A stretch of DNA of 5,872 nt, taken from Rhizobium leguminosarum (lineage in GTDB: Bacteria; Pseudomonadota; Alphaproteobacteria; Rhizobiales; Rhizobiaceae). Location of the stretch: contig NZ_LWBS01000037.1 in the NCBI RefSeq assembly GCF_001652265.1, forward strand, positions 1 to 5,872, in the 5' to 3' direction. This document shows positions 1 to 5,357 of the stretch, piece after piece. The notes under the pieces were generated by a model. It saw nothing but the letters and a program-made list of their open reading frames with translations, had not been told where the DNA came from and made no database searches. A program made the translations under genes and the position numbers. The stretch's first letter is position 1, and each line of letters starts with the position of its first letter.

Positions 1-247
1 TTGGCAGGAGCGGTACGAGAGTGGTGCAAATTGGCCTTTGTTTGATTGGTGGCGACGAAATCATCAGGCAGCGACGGTTCAGTATTGCGGATGCGTTTTT
101 TTCGAAGAACGCGTCCGCAATCTGGTGGCCCATCTCGCGAGCTGCTTCATCGCAACCGAACTTCAGACGCGAATATTGTTCCGGTCGAAAGGGTGCATCC
201 TCGGTCGACTGAAATTCATAAAGCGCAAACTCCTCAAACTGCGTCAT
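1..247 (-). CDS. Unrecognised protein, N-terminal part only (runs off the window)
   Basis: An open frame runs from an ATG at 245-247 leftward through position 1 without a stop, giving at least 82 residues. The protein begins MTQFEEFALYEFQS. It contains a soluble-looking stretch (FRPEQYSRLKFGCDEAAREM, then an IADAFFEKNASAIL segment) with no signal peptide or membrane helix. The start is supported by a GAGG ribosome-binding site seven bases before the ATG (TTTAAGAGGTTGTTT). The FRPEQYSRLKFG segment faintly recalls phosphoribosyltransferase-like proteins of stress or tellurite-type gene clusters, but I cannot confirm this and assign no function. The last 20 or so residues (after the CLMISSPP segment) look less protein-like than the rest, so a frameshift near position 50 is possible. 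Its upstream DNA carries the 51-bp element also found upstream of trxA. Confidence 0.55.
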   Translation of the reverse strand, partial: MTQFEEFALYEFQSTEDAPFRPEQYSRLKFGCDEAAREMGHQIADAFFEKNASAILNRRCLMISSPPIKQRPICTTLVPLLP

Positions 248-282
248 AAACAACCTCTTAAATGTCCTCAGGGCGTCCCGGG

Positions 283-333
283 CCCCTTGACCATGCGCGG
301 ATTTCAAAATGTGCTAAAACCGCCTTCCGACGG
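283..333 (-). repeat. 51-bp upstream element, copy 1 (matches 5821-5872)
   Basis: On the plus strand this reads CCCCTTGACCATGCGCGGAT, then TTCAAAATGTGC, then an A-rich stretch and CGCC...GACGG. The first 21 bases are identical to those at 5821-5841, and the rest matches with a few one- to three-base indels. Relative to the minus-strand genes the element lies 35 bases upstream of the ATG at 247 here and about 140 bases upstream of the trxA ATG in the other copy. The shared placement suggests a promoter or leader element. A TTGACC hexamer is visible on the plus strand, but the best AT-rich hexamer after it (CATAAT in copy 2) is about 23 bases away, too far for an ordinary sigma-70 promoter, so the element's role is undecided. 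Confidence 0.6.
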
Positions 334-570
334 GTTTATATATGTATCAATCCGTTAGACCGTCATGACGATATAGAATCGTTATTCAGGCCAGTCAACA
401 GTCACTAAGCTGCCGCCGCGCCAACAAACTTGCCGGCTCCATCGGAAGGCCTTTCGTGCCTCATTGAATTTTCTCTTAGTGAGGGCGCAGCGAGACAATT
501 TCCTCAGCGATCCGCGGTCCGGCGTGGGCTCGTCTTCGGCCGAGAGGAACGATCCCCCATGTCGGCGGCC
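334..570. other. Stretch with no assignable gene
   Basis: No recognisable gene, RNA or repeat is visible here. A minus-strand frame stays open for roughly 60 codons down to a TAA at 382-384 (C-terminal residues SLVTVDWPE), but it has no convincing start or ribosome-binding site and resembles nothing I know. A 10-bp perfect palindrome CGTCATGACG lies at 361-370. The stretch could be the 3' end of a gene cut off by the neighbouring IS remnant. Confidence 0.4.
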
Positions 571-1008
571 GGCGTTGTCACGTTGTTTGAATGTGGCCAG
601 GTGAGGCCGAGCCTGCGCTTTTCAGGCAGGCCGTGCCCTCACGGCTTCCCACGCGGCCATTGCCTGGCGTCGATGGGTTCGAATTTGTGCTGCGGAGCGG
701 TTGGTCTGGGATGGGACGAAGAGGTTTCGGACGGCGGAGAAGATCGACACGAAATGTTGCAATGAGCCAACCGACCGGAAACCCTGTCGCGTTCGCTCCC
801 GTTTTCTCAACGGCAGGTGAGAACTCTCCGCCCGGTTGTTCAAGCCTTTATGCGAGCGGTGTTCCACGTTCGGCATGACCTGGCGTTTGGCCGCCCCGTA
901 GGAGCGCAATTTGTCGGTGATCATACGCTTTGGCGGCATCCCCTGCTTCTTCAGAAGTCGCGTCAGCAGGCGCTTGGCCGCCTGGGGGTCACCCTTTTGT
1001 CGATACCG
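571..1008 (-). mobile_element. Remnant of an IS6-family insertion sequence
   Basis: This is the 3' half of an IS6-family element on the minus strand. The left boundary is taken at GGCGTTGTCACGTTG (571-585), which has the GG..NTGTCA form of IS6-family terminal repeats and lies outside the transposase stop codon, as expected. The right boundary at about 1008 is where transposase homology stops and tyrosine-recombinase homology begins on the same strand in another frame. The other inverted repeat and the 5' half of the transposase are missing, so the element cannot move on its own. Confidence 0.6.
622..1008 (-). pseudogene. IS6-family transposase, C-terminal half
   Basis: Read on the minus strand from about 1008 to the stop at 622, this encodes roughly 128 residues starting [20 protein letters not shown]. 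It retains the second catalytic Asp (MITDKLRSYG) and the Glu region (GLNNRAESSHLPLRKRER), both typical of IS6-family DDE transposases. The C-terminal part is the usual QGFRSVGSLQ...FSAVRNLFVP block. The N-terminal helix-turn-helix and the first catalytic Asp are absent because the gene is fused to unrelated integrase DNA at about 1008-1013. An apparent longer frame to 1128 exists only because the integrase fragment happens to be open in this frame; that extension is not transposase. It is a different transposase from the intact one at 1231-1932, so it is not a second copy of the same IS. Confidence 0.85.
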
Positions 1009-1012
1009 GCCG

Positions 1013-1153
1013 CATGACGTTGCGATCCTTTCCGCCCTTGCCATGCTCGACACGGATGATGCCGCGCTCGCCATCAATGTCGCGGACCTTGAGATGGACA
1101 GCTTCCGAGGCGCGTAGCCCCGCCGCATAAGCTGTCGTCAGTGCGGTGCGGGT
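1013..1153 (-). pseudogene. Tyrosine recombinase (phage-type integrase) internal fragment
   Basis: The minus strand from 1153 to 1013 encodes 47 codons, including [20 protein letters not shown] followed by KVRDID and [13 protein letters not shown]. This is the start of the catalytic domain of Xer/phage-type tyrosine recombinases: the G-L-R-x-S-E motif holds the first catalytic Arg, and HGKGGKDR holds the beta-hairpin Lys. The rest of the catalytic domain (HxxR and the Tyr) and the N-terminal DNA-binding part are missing. One end abuts the terminal repeat of the intact IS6 element (1154) and the other abuts the IS6 remnant (about 1008), so the fragment is trapped between two insertion sequences. 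It is not functional. Confidence 0.85.
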
Positions 1154-1167
1154 GGTTCTGTCGCAAA
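1154..1167 (+). repeat. Left terminal inverted repeat of the IS6-family element
   Basis: GGTTCTGTCGCAAA. It pairs with the right end at 1973-1986 with one mismatch (C/T at position 5). Beyond 14 bp the two ends share only CTTT-like similarity. Confidence 0.85.
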
Positions 1168-1230
1168 ACTTTCACCGGGTTTGCAACCAGTATGGTAGGC
1201 GTAGATCCGGGTTGAAGATGAGCAGGCAGA

Positions 1231-1932
1231 TTGAGTTTGCCGATGATGGTCGATTTCAAAGGCAGTCATTACCCGAAAGACGTGATTTTATACGCGGTAT
1301 TTTTCTACGTGAGATATGCGGTCTCCTATCGTGATCTGGAAGAGATTATGGCCGAGCGCGGCGTTAGCGTTGACCACGCGACGCTGAACAGATGGGTCGT
1401 GAAATATTCGCCCCTGATTGCCTGCCAGGCCCAGCGGCGCAAATCCGCAACCGGCAACTCCTGGCGGATGGACGAGACCTCTATCCAGGTCAAAGGCAAG
1501 TGGACCTATTTCTATCGGGCTGTCGACAAATTCGGCAAAACCCTTGATTTCATGCTGTCTGAGCACCGCGATGAGGCCGCGGCCAGCGCTTTCTTCGCCC
1601 GCACGATTAAGACCAATGGCTGGCCCGAAAAGGTCGTCATCGACAAGAGCGGCGCGAACCTGGCAGGATTGCAAAACATCAACTGGCTGCTGCTGTTGTT
1701 GTATGGATGGTTCTGGCTGATCGAGATCCTGCAGGTCAAATACCTCAACAACACGATTGAGCAGGACCACCGGTTTATCAAGAAGCTGACCCGCCCCATG
1801 AAGGGCTTCAAATCCTTTCAGTCTGCGTCAGCAACACTGGATGGTATCGAGGTGGCTCACATGATCCGCAAGCGCCAATTTTCAACCAGTGGCCAATCGG
1901 CATTTCAGCAATTCGCCGCACTCGCTGCATAA
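1231..1932 (+). CDS. IS6-family DDE transposase
   Basis: This 233-residue protein catalyses replicative transposition of its own element. The N-terminal region, about residues 8-66 (DFKGSHYPKDVILYAVFFYV, then YRDLEEIMAERGVSVDHATL), is the usual IS6-family HTH and zinc-free leader. The catalytic triad is visible as D81 (WRMDET), D138 (VVIDKSGAN) and E177 (NNTIEQDHRFIKK), with the conserved Lys/Arg residues after the Glu. The length is normal for the family. I take the TTG at 1231 as start because it gives the family's usual MSLPMM beginning; ATG codons at 1243 and 1246 are alternatives and the ribosome-binding site is weak (AGG at 1224-1226). No frameshift is visible, so it is probably active. 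A strong hairpin terminator follows 14 bases after the stop. Confidence 0.93.
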   Translation: MSLPMMVDFKGSHYPKDVILYAVFFYVRYAVSYRDLEEIMAERGVSVDHATLNRWVVKYSPLIACQAQRRKSATGNSWRMDETSIQVKGKWTYFYRAVDKFGKTLDFMLSEHRDEAAASAFFARTIKTNGWPEKVVIDKSGANLAGLQNINWLLLLLYGWFWLIEILQVKYLNNTIEQDHRFIKKLTRPMKGFKSFQSASATLDGIEVAHMIRKRQFSTSGQSAFQQFAALAA

Positions 1933-1946
1933 CTGTGTCCAGCGAT

Positions 1947-1966
1947 GGCCGCTTCTGCGGCCTTTT
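1947..1966 (+). terminator. Rho-independent terminator of the IS6 transposase gene
   Basis: A perfect 6-bp GC-rich stem, GGCCGC (1947-1952) with GCGGCC (1957-1962), encloses a TTCT loop and is followed by TTTT (1963-1966). It sits between the transposase stop codon (1932) and the right inverted repeat. The T run is short, so it may be of moderate strength. It would limit transposase transcripts from reading antisense into fic. Confidence 0.7.
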
Positions 1967-1972
1967 AAAAAG

Positions 1973-1986
1973 TTTGCGACAAAACC
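1973..1986 (-). repeat. Right terminal inverted repeat of the IS6-family element
   Basis: On the minus strand this reads GGTTTTGTCGCAAA, matching the left end except at position 5. It lies 11 bases from the stop codon of fic. Confidence 0.85.
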
Positions 1987-1997
1987 GTGCAATCGTC

Positions 1998-3563
1998 CTA
2001 CGACGCTTTTCGTGCAATCTTCGCCTCTCTCTCCGGAGGGGGCGCATTGACGAGCTCGGATACGAACGTCGTCAGCGGTACGATGTTTTCGAGTTGGCTC
2101 GCCTGTTCCAGGGCGTCCATGTACTCGTCCCGGCGCGCGACCGGTATGACGGTCCAGGGGACTCCGCACTCTGCCAGCAGAGCATTCATGATGAAGCGTG
2201 CCGTTCGGCCGTTTCCGTCGGGGAACGGATGGATGTAGGTGAACAGGAACGGAGCGACGACGGCTTTCGCGCGCGGATCGGGTTCCTCTTCGATGGATTC
2301 GAACAACGCGTCCATTGCATCGGCAATGGCATGCGGTGGCAGGGGGACATGCGAAGAGCCGCGCAGGTAGACGTTGTGCGAACGATAGCCGGCGAGTTGA
2401 TGCGCCTTGATGATACCCGCGGTGACCGAAGGACTGAACATCGCGCGAAACCAGTCTTGATGCCTTTCTTCAAGCAGTTTGCCGGTCGGCGCGCCATCAA
2501 GGATTTTCTTGATATCGTCGCGCACTTCCTCGAAAGCCAGTCGATATCCCTTGGCGGCCAATGCGTTTTTGGTCTCGTAGTCCTGTGCGTCCTCGTCCGG
2601 CTTCCACGCTCCGTCCTGGACCCTCTGAATGAGATCTTCGGACACTTCATATCCCTCGATCGAAAGCGAGTTCAGCGCGTCCGCCACATAGCGCTCGTCG
2701 ATCTGGGCGATGTATCCGTCGCGGTCATTGATGCGCAGTTGCTCGAATCCAATGTTGTCGAGCGCATCTTTCCTCATCCTCGCCCAGAGGTTCTTGATGC
2801 GCGTGGCGGAGGGAGCCTGAGCACGCCGCACATCGAGTTTGACCAGCTCGGTCGCAGGATCGAAGGGGTTCTCTTCGTGGGGATTGTAACCGGCCGCGTC
2901 CAGGGCTTTCATGATCGTGTCGGCGTCGCGCTCCCTGCCTAGATGGCGCAGAGCTCCCGCGACACGGCCACCCACATGGCTGCGTCCGCCATCAAGAAGA
3001 TATTGCAGCAGCGAGCTGGTTCCACGGATCGAGCCGATAACGGCAATGACGTCGGTTGCTGATGTTTTCCAGGACTCCGGCGACAGGTTGCAGACCGCCT
3101 CTTCCATCGGCATCAATCGCAACCGCTCTTTCGTCTCCGCCGGTTCATTGTCTTTCGAACGCAGCAAATAGAGCGATGTGTCGCTTGGCAGTTTCACGAG
3201 CTGGTTGTTCGCCTTTGGGCTTCTGACGATGGCCTGCGGCGGAATGGAGTGATTTTCTGACCAGAGAGCAACCGATGCTTCCGCGGAGAGGCGCCATTCA
3301 TTGGGGAAGCGGTCATCCAGATATCGGGCTAAAAATTCCCAGTACACGGTACTCCACGCGGCATCGATTCTATTCTTGGCGGAAGGCCTCGAATTGACTG
3401 CCAGCCAGCCTTTCATGATCTCTTCGAGAAAGCCGTTGTCCTGCAAGCGCTCTCTATGGACGCGGCTGAGCTCGTCCGACTTCACGACCGACCTGGTGCC
3501 ATTCTGGGTGACACCCCTCAGCTCCGAGAGCGATGTTGCGAGCAGTTCGTTGGGTTTCGCCAT
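1998..3563 (-). CDS. Fic-domain protein (probable AMP-transferase) with N-terminal winged-helix-like region
   Basis: This 521-residue protein has a complete Fic core. HPFPDGNGRTAR (residues 445-456) fits HxFx(D/E)GNGRxxR, with the catalytic His445 and the anion-binding GNGR loop, so it should transfer AMP from ATP to a Ser/Thr/Tyr of a target protein. The target-docking flap is also visible (GYRSHNVYLRG...HVPLPP, about 392-410). SLSIEG (299-304) matches the inhibitory (S/T)xxxE(G/N) motif and lies N-terminal to the core, as in class II Fic proteins, predicting self-inhibition by Glu303. Residues about 5-60 (SDELSRVHRERLQDNGFLEE followed by IMKGW) resemble the winged helix of AbiEi-type antitoxins (L..RL...G.L..V.RG pattern); this part is inference. 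I chose the ATG at 3563 because AGGAGG lies five bases upstream; an in-frame ATG at 3608 lacks this. No separate antitoxin gene is adjacent. The gene ends 11 bases from the IS6 element, and seven 24-bp repeats lie upstream. Confidence 0.92.
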   Translation of the reverse strand: MAKPNELLATSLSELRGVTQNGTRSVVKSDELSRVHRERLQDNGFLEEIMKGWLAVNSRPSAKNRIDAAWSTVYWEFLARYLDDRFPNEWRLSAEASVALWSENHSIPPQAIVRSPKANNQLVKLPSDTSLYLLRSKDNEPAETKERLRLMPMEEAVCNLSPESWKTSATDVIAVIGSIRGTSSLLQYLLDGGRSHVGGRVAGALRHLGRERDADTIMKALDAAGYNPHEENPFDPATELVKLDVRRAQAPSATRIKNLWARMRKDALDNIGFEQLRINDRDGYIAQIDERYVADALNSLSIEGYEVSEDLIQRVQDGAWKPDEDAQDYETKNALAAKGYRLAFEEVRDDIKKILDGAPTGKLLEERHQDWFRAMFSPSVTAGIIKAHQLAGYRSHNVYLRGSSHVPLPPHAIADAMDALFESIEEEPDPRAKAVVAPFLFTYIHPFPDGNGRTARFIMNALLAECGVPWTVIPVARRDEYMDALEQASQLENIVPLTTFVSELVNAPPPEREAKIARKAS

Positions 3564-3636
3564 GCCGTCCTCCTGTGATCGCTCCACCTTTATGCACATC
3601 GGTAGCACAAAACCTGTCGATGGCTGCTGGATGGAG
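3564..3636 (-). promoter_or_regulatory. fic leader with strong ribosome-binding site; promoter uncertain
   Basis: On the minus strand, AGGAGG followed by ACGGC precedes the fic ATG and fixes its start. Further up, TGTGCATAAA (about 3589-3598) could be an extended -10 box, but no -35 box at the right distance is convincing (TCGACA is about 20 bases away). The fic promoter may instead overlap the 24-bp repeats that begin at 3637. Confidence 0.4.
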
Positions 3637-3804
3637 ATGCACTAATTTACCGCATAAGGATTACACTACTTTTCTGCGTATGACTCACACTAATTTTGTG
3701 TATTTGAATCGCACTAGTTTTCGGTATGTCATTCACACTAATTTCCCACATCCGAATCACACTAAAATTGCGTATCTGGTTCGCACTAGTTTTTGTATAT
3801 TGGT
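3637..3804. repeat. Seven tandem 24-bp direct repeats (candidate operator or iteron array)
   Basis: Seven units of exactly 24 bp follow one another with no spacing error: 3637, 3661, 3685, 3709, 3733, 3757 and 3781 are the starts. On the minus strand each unit ends in a core of the form (C/T)TAGTG(C/T)GA, in which TAGTG is invariant in all seven. Before it lie an AAAA-like stretch and, in most units, an ATACGC-like block; the first bases vary freely. The bases flanking TAGTG tend to vary together (CTAGTGCG in two units, TTAGTGTG in three), giving two subtypes. Conserved core plus drifting filler is the pattern of a protein-binding array. It sits between the end of traH and the start of fic, 74 bases upstream of the fic ATG, so it could be the fic operator. 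A plasmid replication iteron or partition site is the main alternative. Confidence 0.9.
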
Positions 3805-3863
3805 GGGTCGGGGCCGATACCGTGCGGCGCTCACAAGCCAGTTCACCGCGGGGGAAACCGCTC

Positions 3864-4481
3864 TCACTTTTGCCCACCAATGCGTGAGAGGTCGATCCTG
3901 ATACCAGCTGACTGGGCATCACGGCTTTCCTCGGCATCTGGCGATACGGCAGGCTCGTCTCGAGCCTCATTGGCCACGGGTGTTCTCTCAACGGGCGCAA
4001 CTCTATCCATTTTCATCGCGCCGTCCGGATCAGGCGCCAGAAAAACCTGGACGCCCTCAAATTCGCCGGTCTTCCACGAATAGACAGCATCCTCGAATAT
4101 TTGCGGCAGAACATCCTTTGCTGTCGGATTGCCGTACCACTTCGCGACGATACGCATGACCTTGGCGAACAGCTTCGTTCCCATGCGCAGGTTCTCGCAG
4201 GCGTCAACGAGATCAGGCTTCAGTTCCGAAGCGTCCTTCACGCCGGTGCCGACCGGGATCTGTGTCAGCCCGGCGCGAACGACCGCCTGGCCGACATTCT
4301 GGCGGATGATCTCCATCGCCTCGTCCGCGGTCGTCTGCTTCGGCACCAGGATCAGCCGGCCGCCCGACTTGACAGAAATTGCTAGCGGATCCGGAGAACC
4401 GGCCTCTTCCACAAACTGCTCGACGATACCCGAGGTGAGGGAAGGATCAGTACACTTCGAAATGAGGGCGGCGTCGAGCAT
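3864..4481 (-). CDS. traH: Conjugal transfer protein TraH (rhizobial/Ti-plasmid type)
   Basis: This 205-residue protein starts MLDAALISKCTDPSL. It carries the stretches I associate with TraH of Agrobacterium and Rhizobium plasmids: SGGRLILVPK (about 40-49), GVKDASELKPDLVDACENLR (about 80-99) and RIVAKWYGNPTAKDVLPQIF (about 109-128). The C-terminal third is acidic and low in complexity, ending in a conserved-looking IRIDLSRIGGQK tail. There is no signal peptide or membrane segment, so it should be cytoplasmic. In Ti-like plasmids traH is the last gene of the traAFBH operon; its exact biochemical role in transfer is not known to me. The start is supported by GGAG seven bases upstream. It lies 15 bases after the traB stop, so the two were co-transcribed. 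Length looks complete, but with traB broken and traA and traF absent from the window, local transfer function is doubtful. Confidence 0.85.
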   Translation of the reverse strand: MLDAALISKCTDPSLTSGIVEQFVEEAGSPDPLAISVKSGGRLILVPKQTTADEAMEIIRQNVGQAVVRAGLTQIPVGTGVKDASELKPDLVDACENLRMGTKLFAKVMRIVAKWYGNPTAKDVLPQIFEDAVYSWKTGEFEGVQVFLAPDPDGAMKMDRVAPVERTPVANEARDEPAVSPDAEESRDAQSAGIRIDLSRIGGQK

Positions 4482-4496
4482 CTTGAGGCTCCGAAC

Positions 4497-4979
4497 TTAC
4501 GTATTAAAGGAAAGGATAAGCGGTTTGGAAAACAGCCGCGCCCAGGCGCTGGCGCTGGCCCGCTGGATCGCGACGATGTTGGTGTCGGCCGTCCACCAGC
4601 CGTTGCCAACGGCAACGATCATCTCGGGGTCGGAGAGCATGGATTGCAGGACCGGCCAGACGATGAACTGCTCGTAGCAGATCAACGGGGTAAGTCTGAC
4701 CGGTCCGATCCCGACAACGGGATTGGCGAAGAAATAGGCACTGGCGCCGCCGCTCTGCCCGAGCCAGGACCGCCACGGCTGCCACATCGAGCCAGGCACA
4801 GGCATACGCTCACGGTAGAGGATATGGCCGCCGTCCCGGTCGATCGCGATGAGGACATTGTCATATCCGTCACCGCCGATAACTGTCGCGCCGGCGACAA
4901 CCGCCACTTCACTTTCAAAGAGGTTTTGCCTCCAAAGTTGCTCGACGGTCGGCGTTCGATGTCTCTCAAGTTGCGCCAC
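4497..4979 (-). pseudogene. traB: traB, 3' part only (5' end lost at an IS5-family junction)
   Basis: About 160 residues remain of TraB, a conjugation protein of rhizobial plasmids with a carbon-nitrogen-hydrolase domain like that of apolipoprotein N-acyltransferase; the intact protein is much longer (about 430 residues from memory). Visible are YRERMPVPGSMWQPWRSW, the nucleophile Cys in PLICYEQ (residue 101 of the fragment), and VAVGNGWWT, equivalent to the NDAWFG-type region of N-acyltransferases. The N-terminal membrane helices and the catalytic Glu region are gone. Homology stops near QLERHRTP (about 4972); beyond it the DNA is the plus-strand transposase fragment. A GTG at 4979 could start a truncated product, but the codon falls at the junction and is probably accidental. 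The stop at 4497-4499 is 15 bases before the traH start. The truncation probably also removed the promoter that served traH. Confidence 0.85.
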
Positions 4980-5357
4980 TCCTCGACCAGATTGGCGGTC
5001 CGATCGGACAGTTCACAGCCGACGGTGCCTACGATGGAAAACCTACATACGACGCAGTCATCGATCATAGCGCGGCGGCGGCTATCGTCATTCCGCCTCG
5101 TGCCAACGCGGTCGAGCCAAGCGACGATAGACCTCCCGGCCAACGGAACCGGCATATCGCCGCAATCAACAGTGACGGCCCGATGAAATGCGGGCCAGGT
5201 CGCTGCCTGGTCAGCAGACCGAAGTGGCCATCGGCTGCGCCGTCCTCAACCGCATGCTTGCTTGCGCACGCCCGAAAGCCGTCCGCCGCAAGGCAGCCAC
5301 GCCATTCGGCTGACCACCCGCGATGTCCGCCTCCACGCCGTCGATAAAGACAGGGCC
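4979..5357 (+). mobile_element. Remnant of an IS5-family insertion sequence (3' end)
   Basis: The remnant runs from the traB junction near 4979 to beyond the transposase stop at 5313. The right end is not certain. GGCCCTGTCTTTATCGACGG, read on the minus strand from 5357 inward, could be the terminal repeat; it would put the end exactly against the trxA stop codon (TCA on the plus strand, which fits a TNA-type target). The left end of the element is missing, so the repeat cannot be verified within the window. Confidence 0.6.
4982..5313 (+). pseudogene. IS5-family transposase, C-terminal fragment with internal deletion
   Basis: The plus strand encodes LLDQIGGPIGQFTADGAYDG and continues through TYDAVIDHSAAAAIVIPPRA and RHIAAINSDG in one frame, to about 5188. 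The sequence then jumps frame and continues as RARSLPGQQTEVAIGCAVLN, then RMLACARPKAVR, to a TGA at 5311-5313. The first part contains the second catalytic Asp of the IS5-family DDE site (TADGAYDG). The segment with the catalytic Glu (usually an ALIETTMGRYK-like block between the two parts) is missing, implying a deletion of roughly 75-100 bp near 5188-5191 by family comparison. With the N-terminus also gone this cannot encode an active transposase. The reading frame is opposite to traB and trxA. Confidence 0.85.

Larger units (their letters stand above)
1154..1986 (+). mobile_element. Complete IS6-family insertion sequence, about 833 bp
   Basis: The element is bounded by inverted ends GGTTCTGTCGCAAA (1154-1167) and, on the minus strand, GGTTTTGTCGCAAA (1986-1973), which agree at 13 of 14 positions. 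They follow the IS6-family pattern GGNNCTGTYGCAAA. Size, a single transposase gene and end sequence all fit the family. The flanking octamers are GTGCGGGT (1146-1153) and GTGCAATC (1987-1994). They share only the first four bases, so the usual 8-bp target duplication is absent. This suggests the flanks were joined by an IS-mediated deletion or cointegrate event rather than a simple insertion: one side is the integrase fragment, the other the 3' end of the fic gene. Confidence 0.88.

Noticed and set aside
622..1128. A single 168-residue transposase from 1128 to 622
   Set aside because: Only the part below about 1008 is transposase; the upstream part is an out-of-frame reading of the tyrosine-recombinase fragment.
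571..1986. Composite transposon formed by two IS6 copies
   Set aside because: The two transposases are clearly different and the first element lacks its 5' half and one end, so they do not form a matched pair around a cargo.
1935..2942. 335-codon plus-strand open frame opposite fic
   Set aside because: It is the antisense shadow of the Fic gene, whose motifs, start and ribosome-binding site are convincing; the plus-strand product resembles nothing.
3564..3636. A small antitoxin gene (FicA/YhfG-like) before fic
   Set aside because: No short frame with a ribosome-binding site lies between the array and the fic start; the inhibitory motif is inside the Fic protein instead.
3637..3804. CRISPR array
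   Set aside because: The period is 24 bp with a core of about 9-10 conserved bases and no separate unique spacers of 30 bp or more; no cas genes are present.
3533..4000. Repeat-containing proteins (8-residue repeats) on either strand across the 24-bp array
   Set aside because: A 24-bp period keeps frames open by itself. The frames overlap the intact traH or the start of fic, lack good starts, and the invariant feature is a nucleotide core rather than a clear peptide motif.
3805..4981. tra box or oriT next to the tra genes
   Set aside because: I found no 18-bp dyad of the TraR-box type and no recognisable nick region; the part of the operon that would carry them is not in the window.
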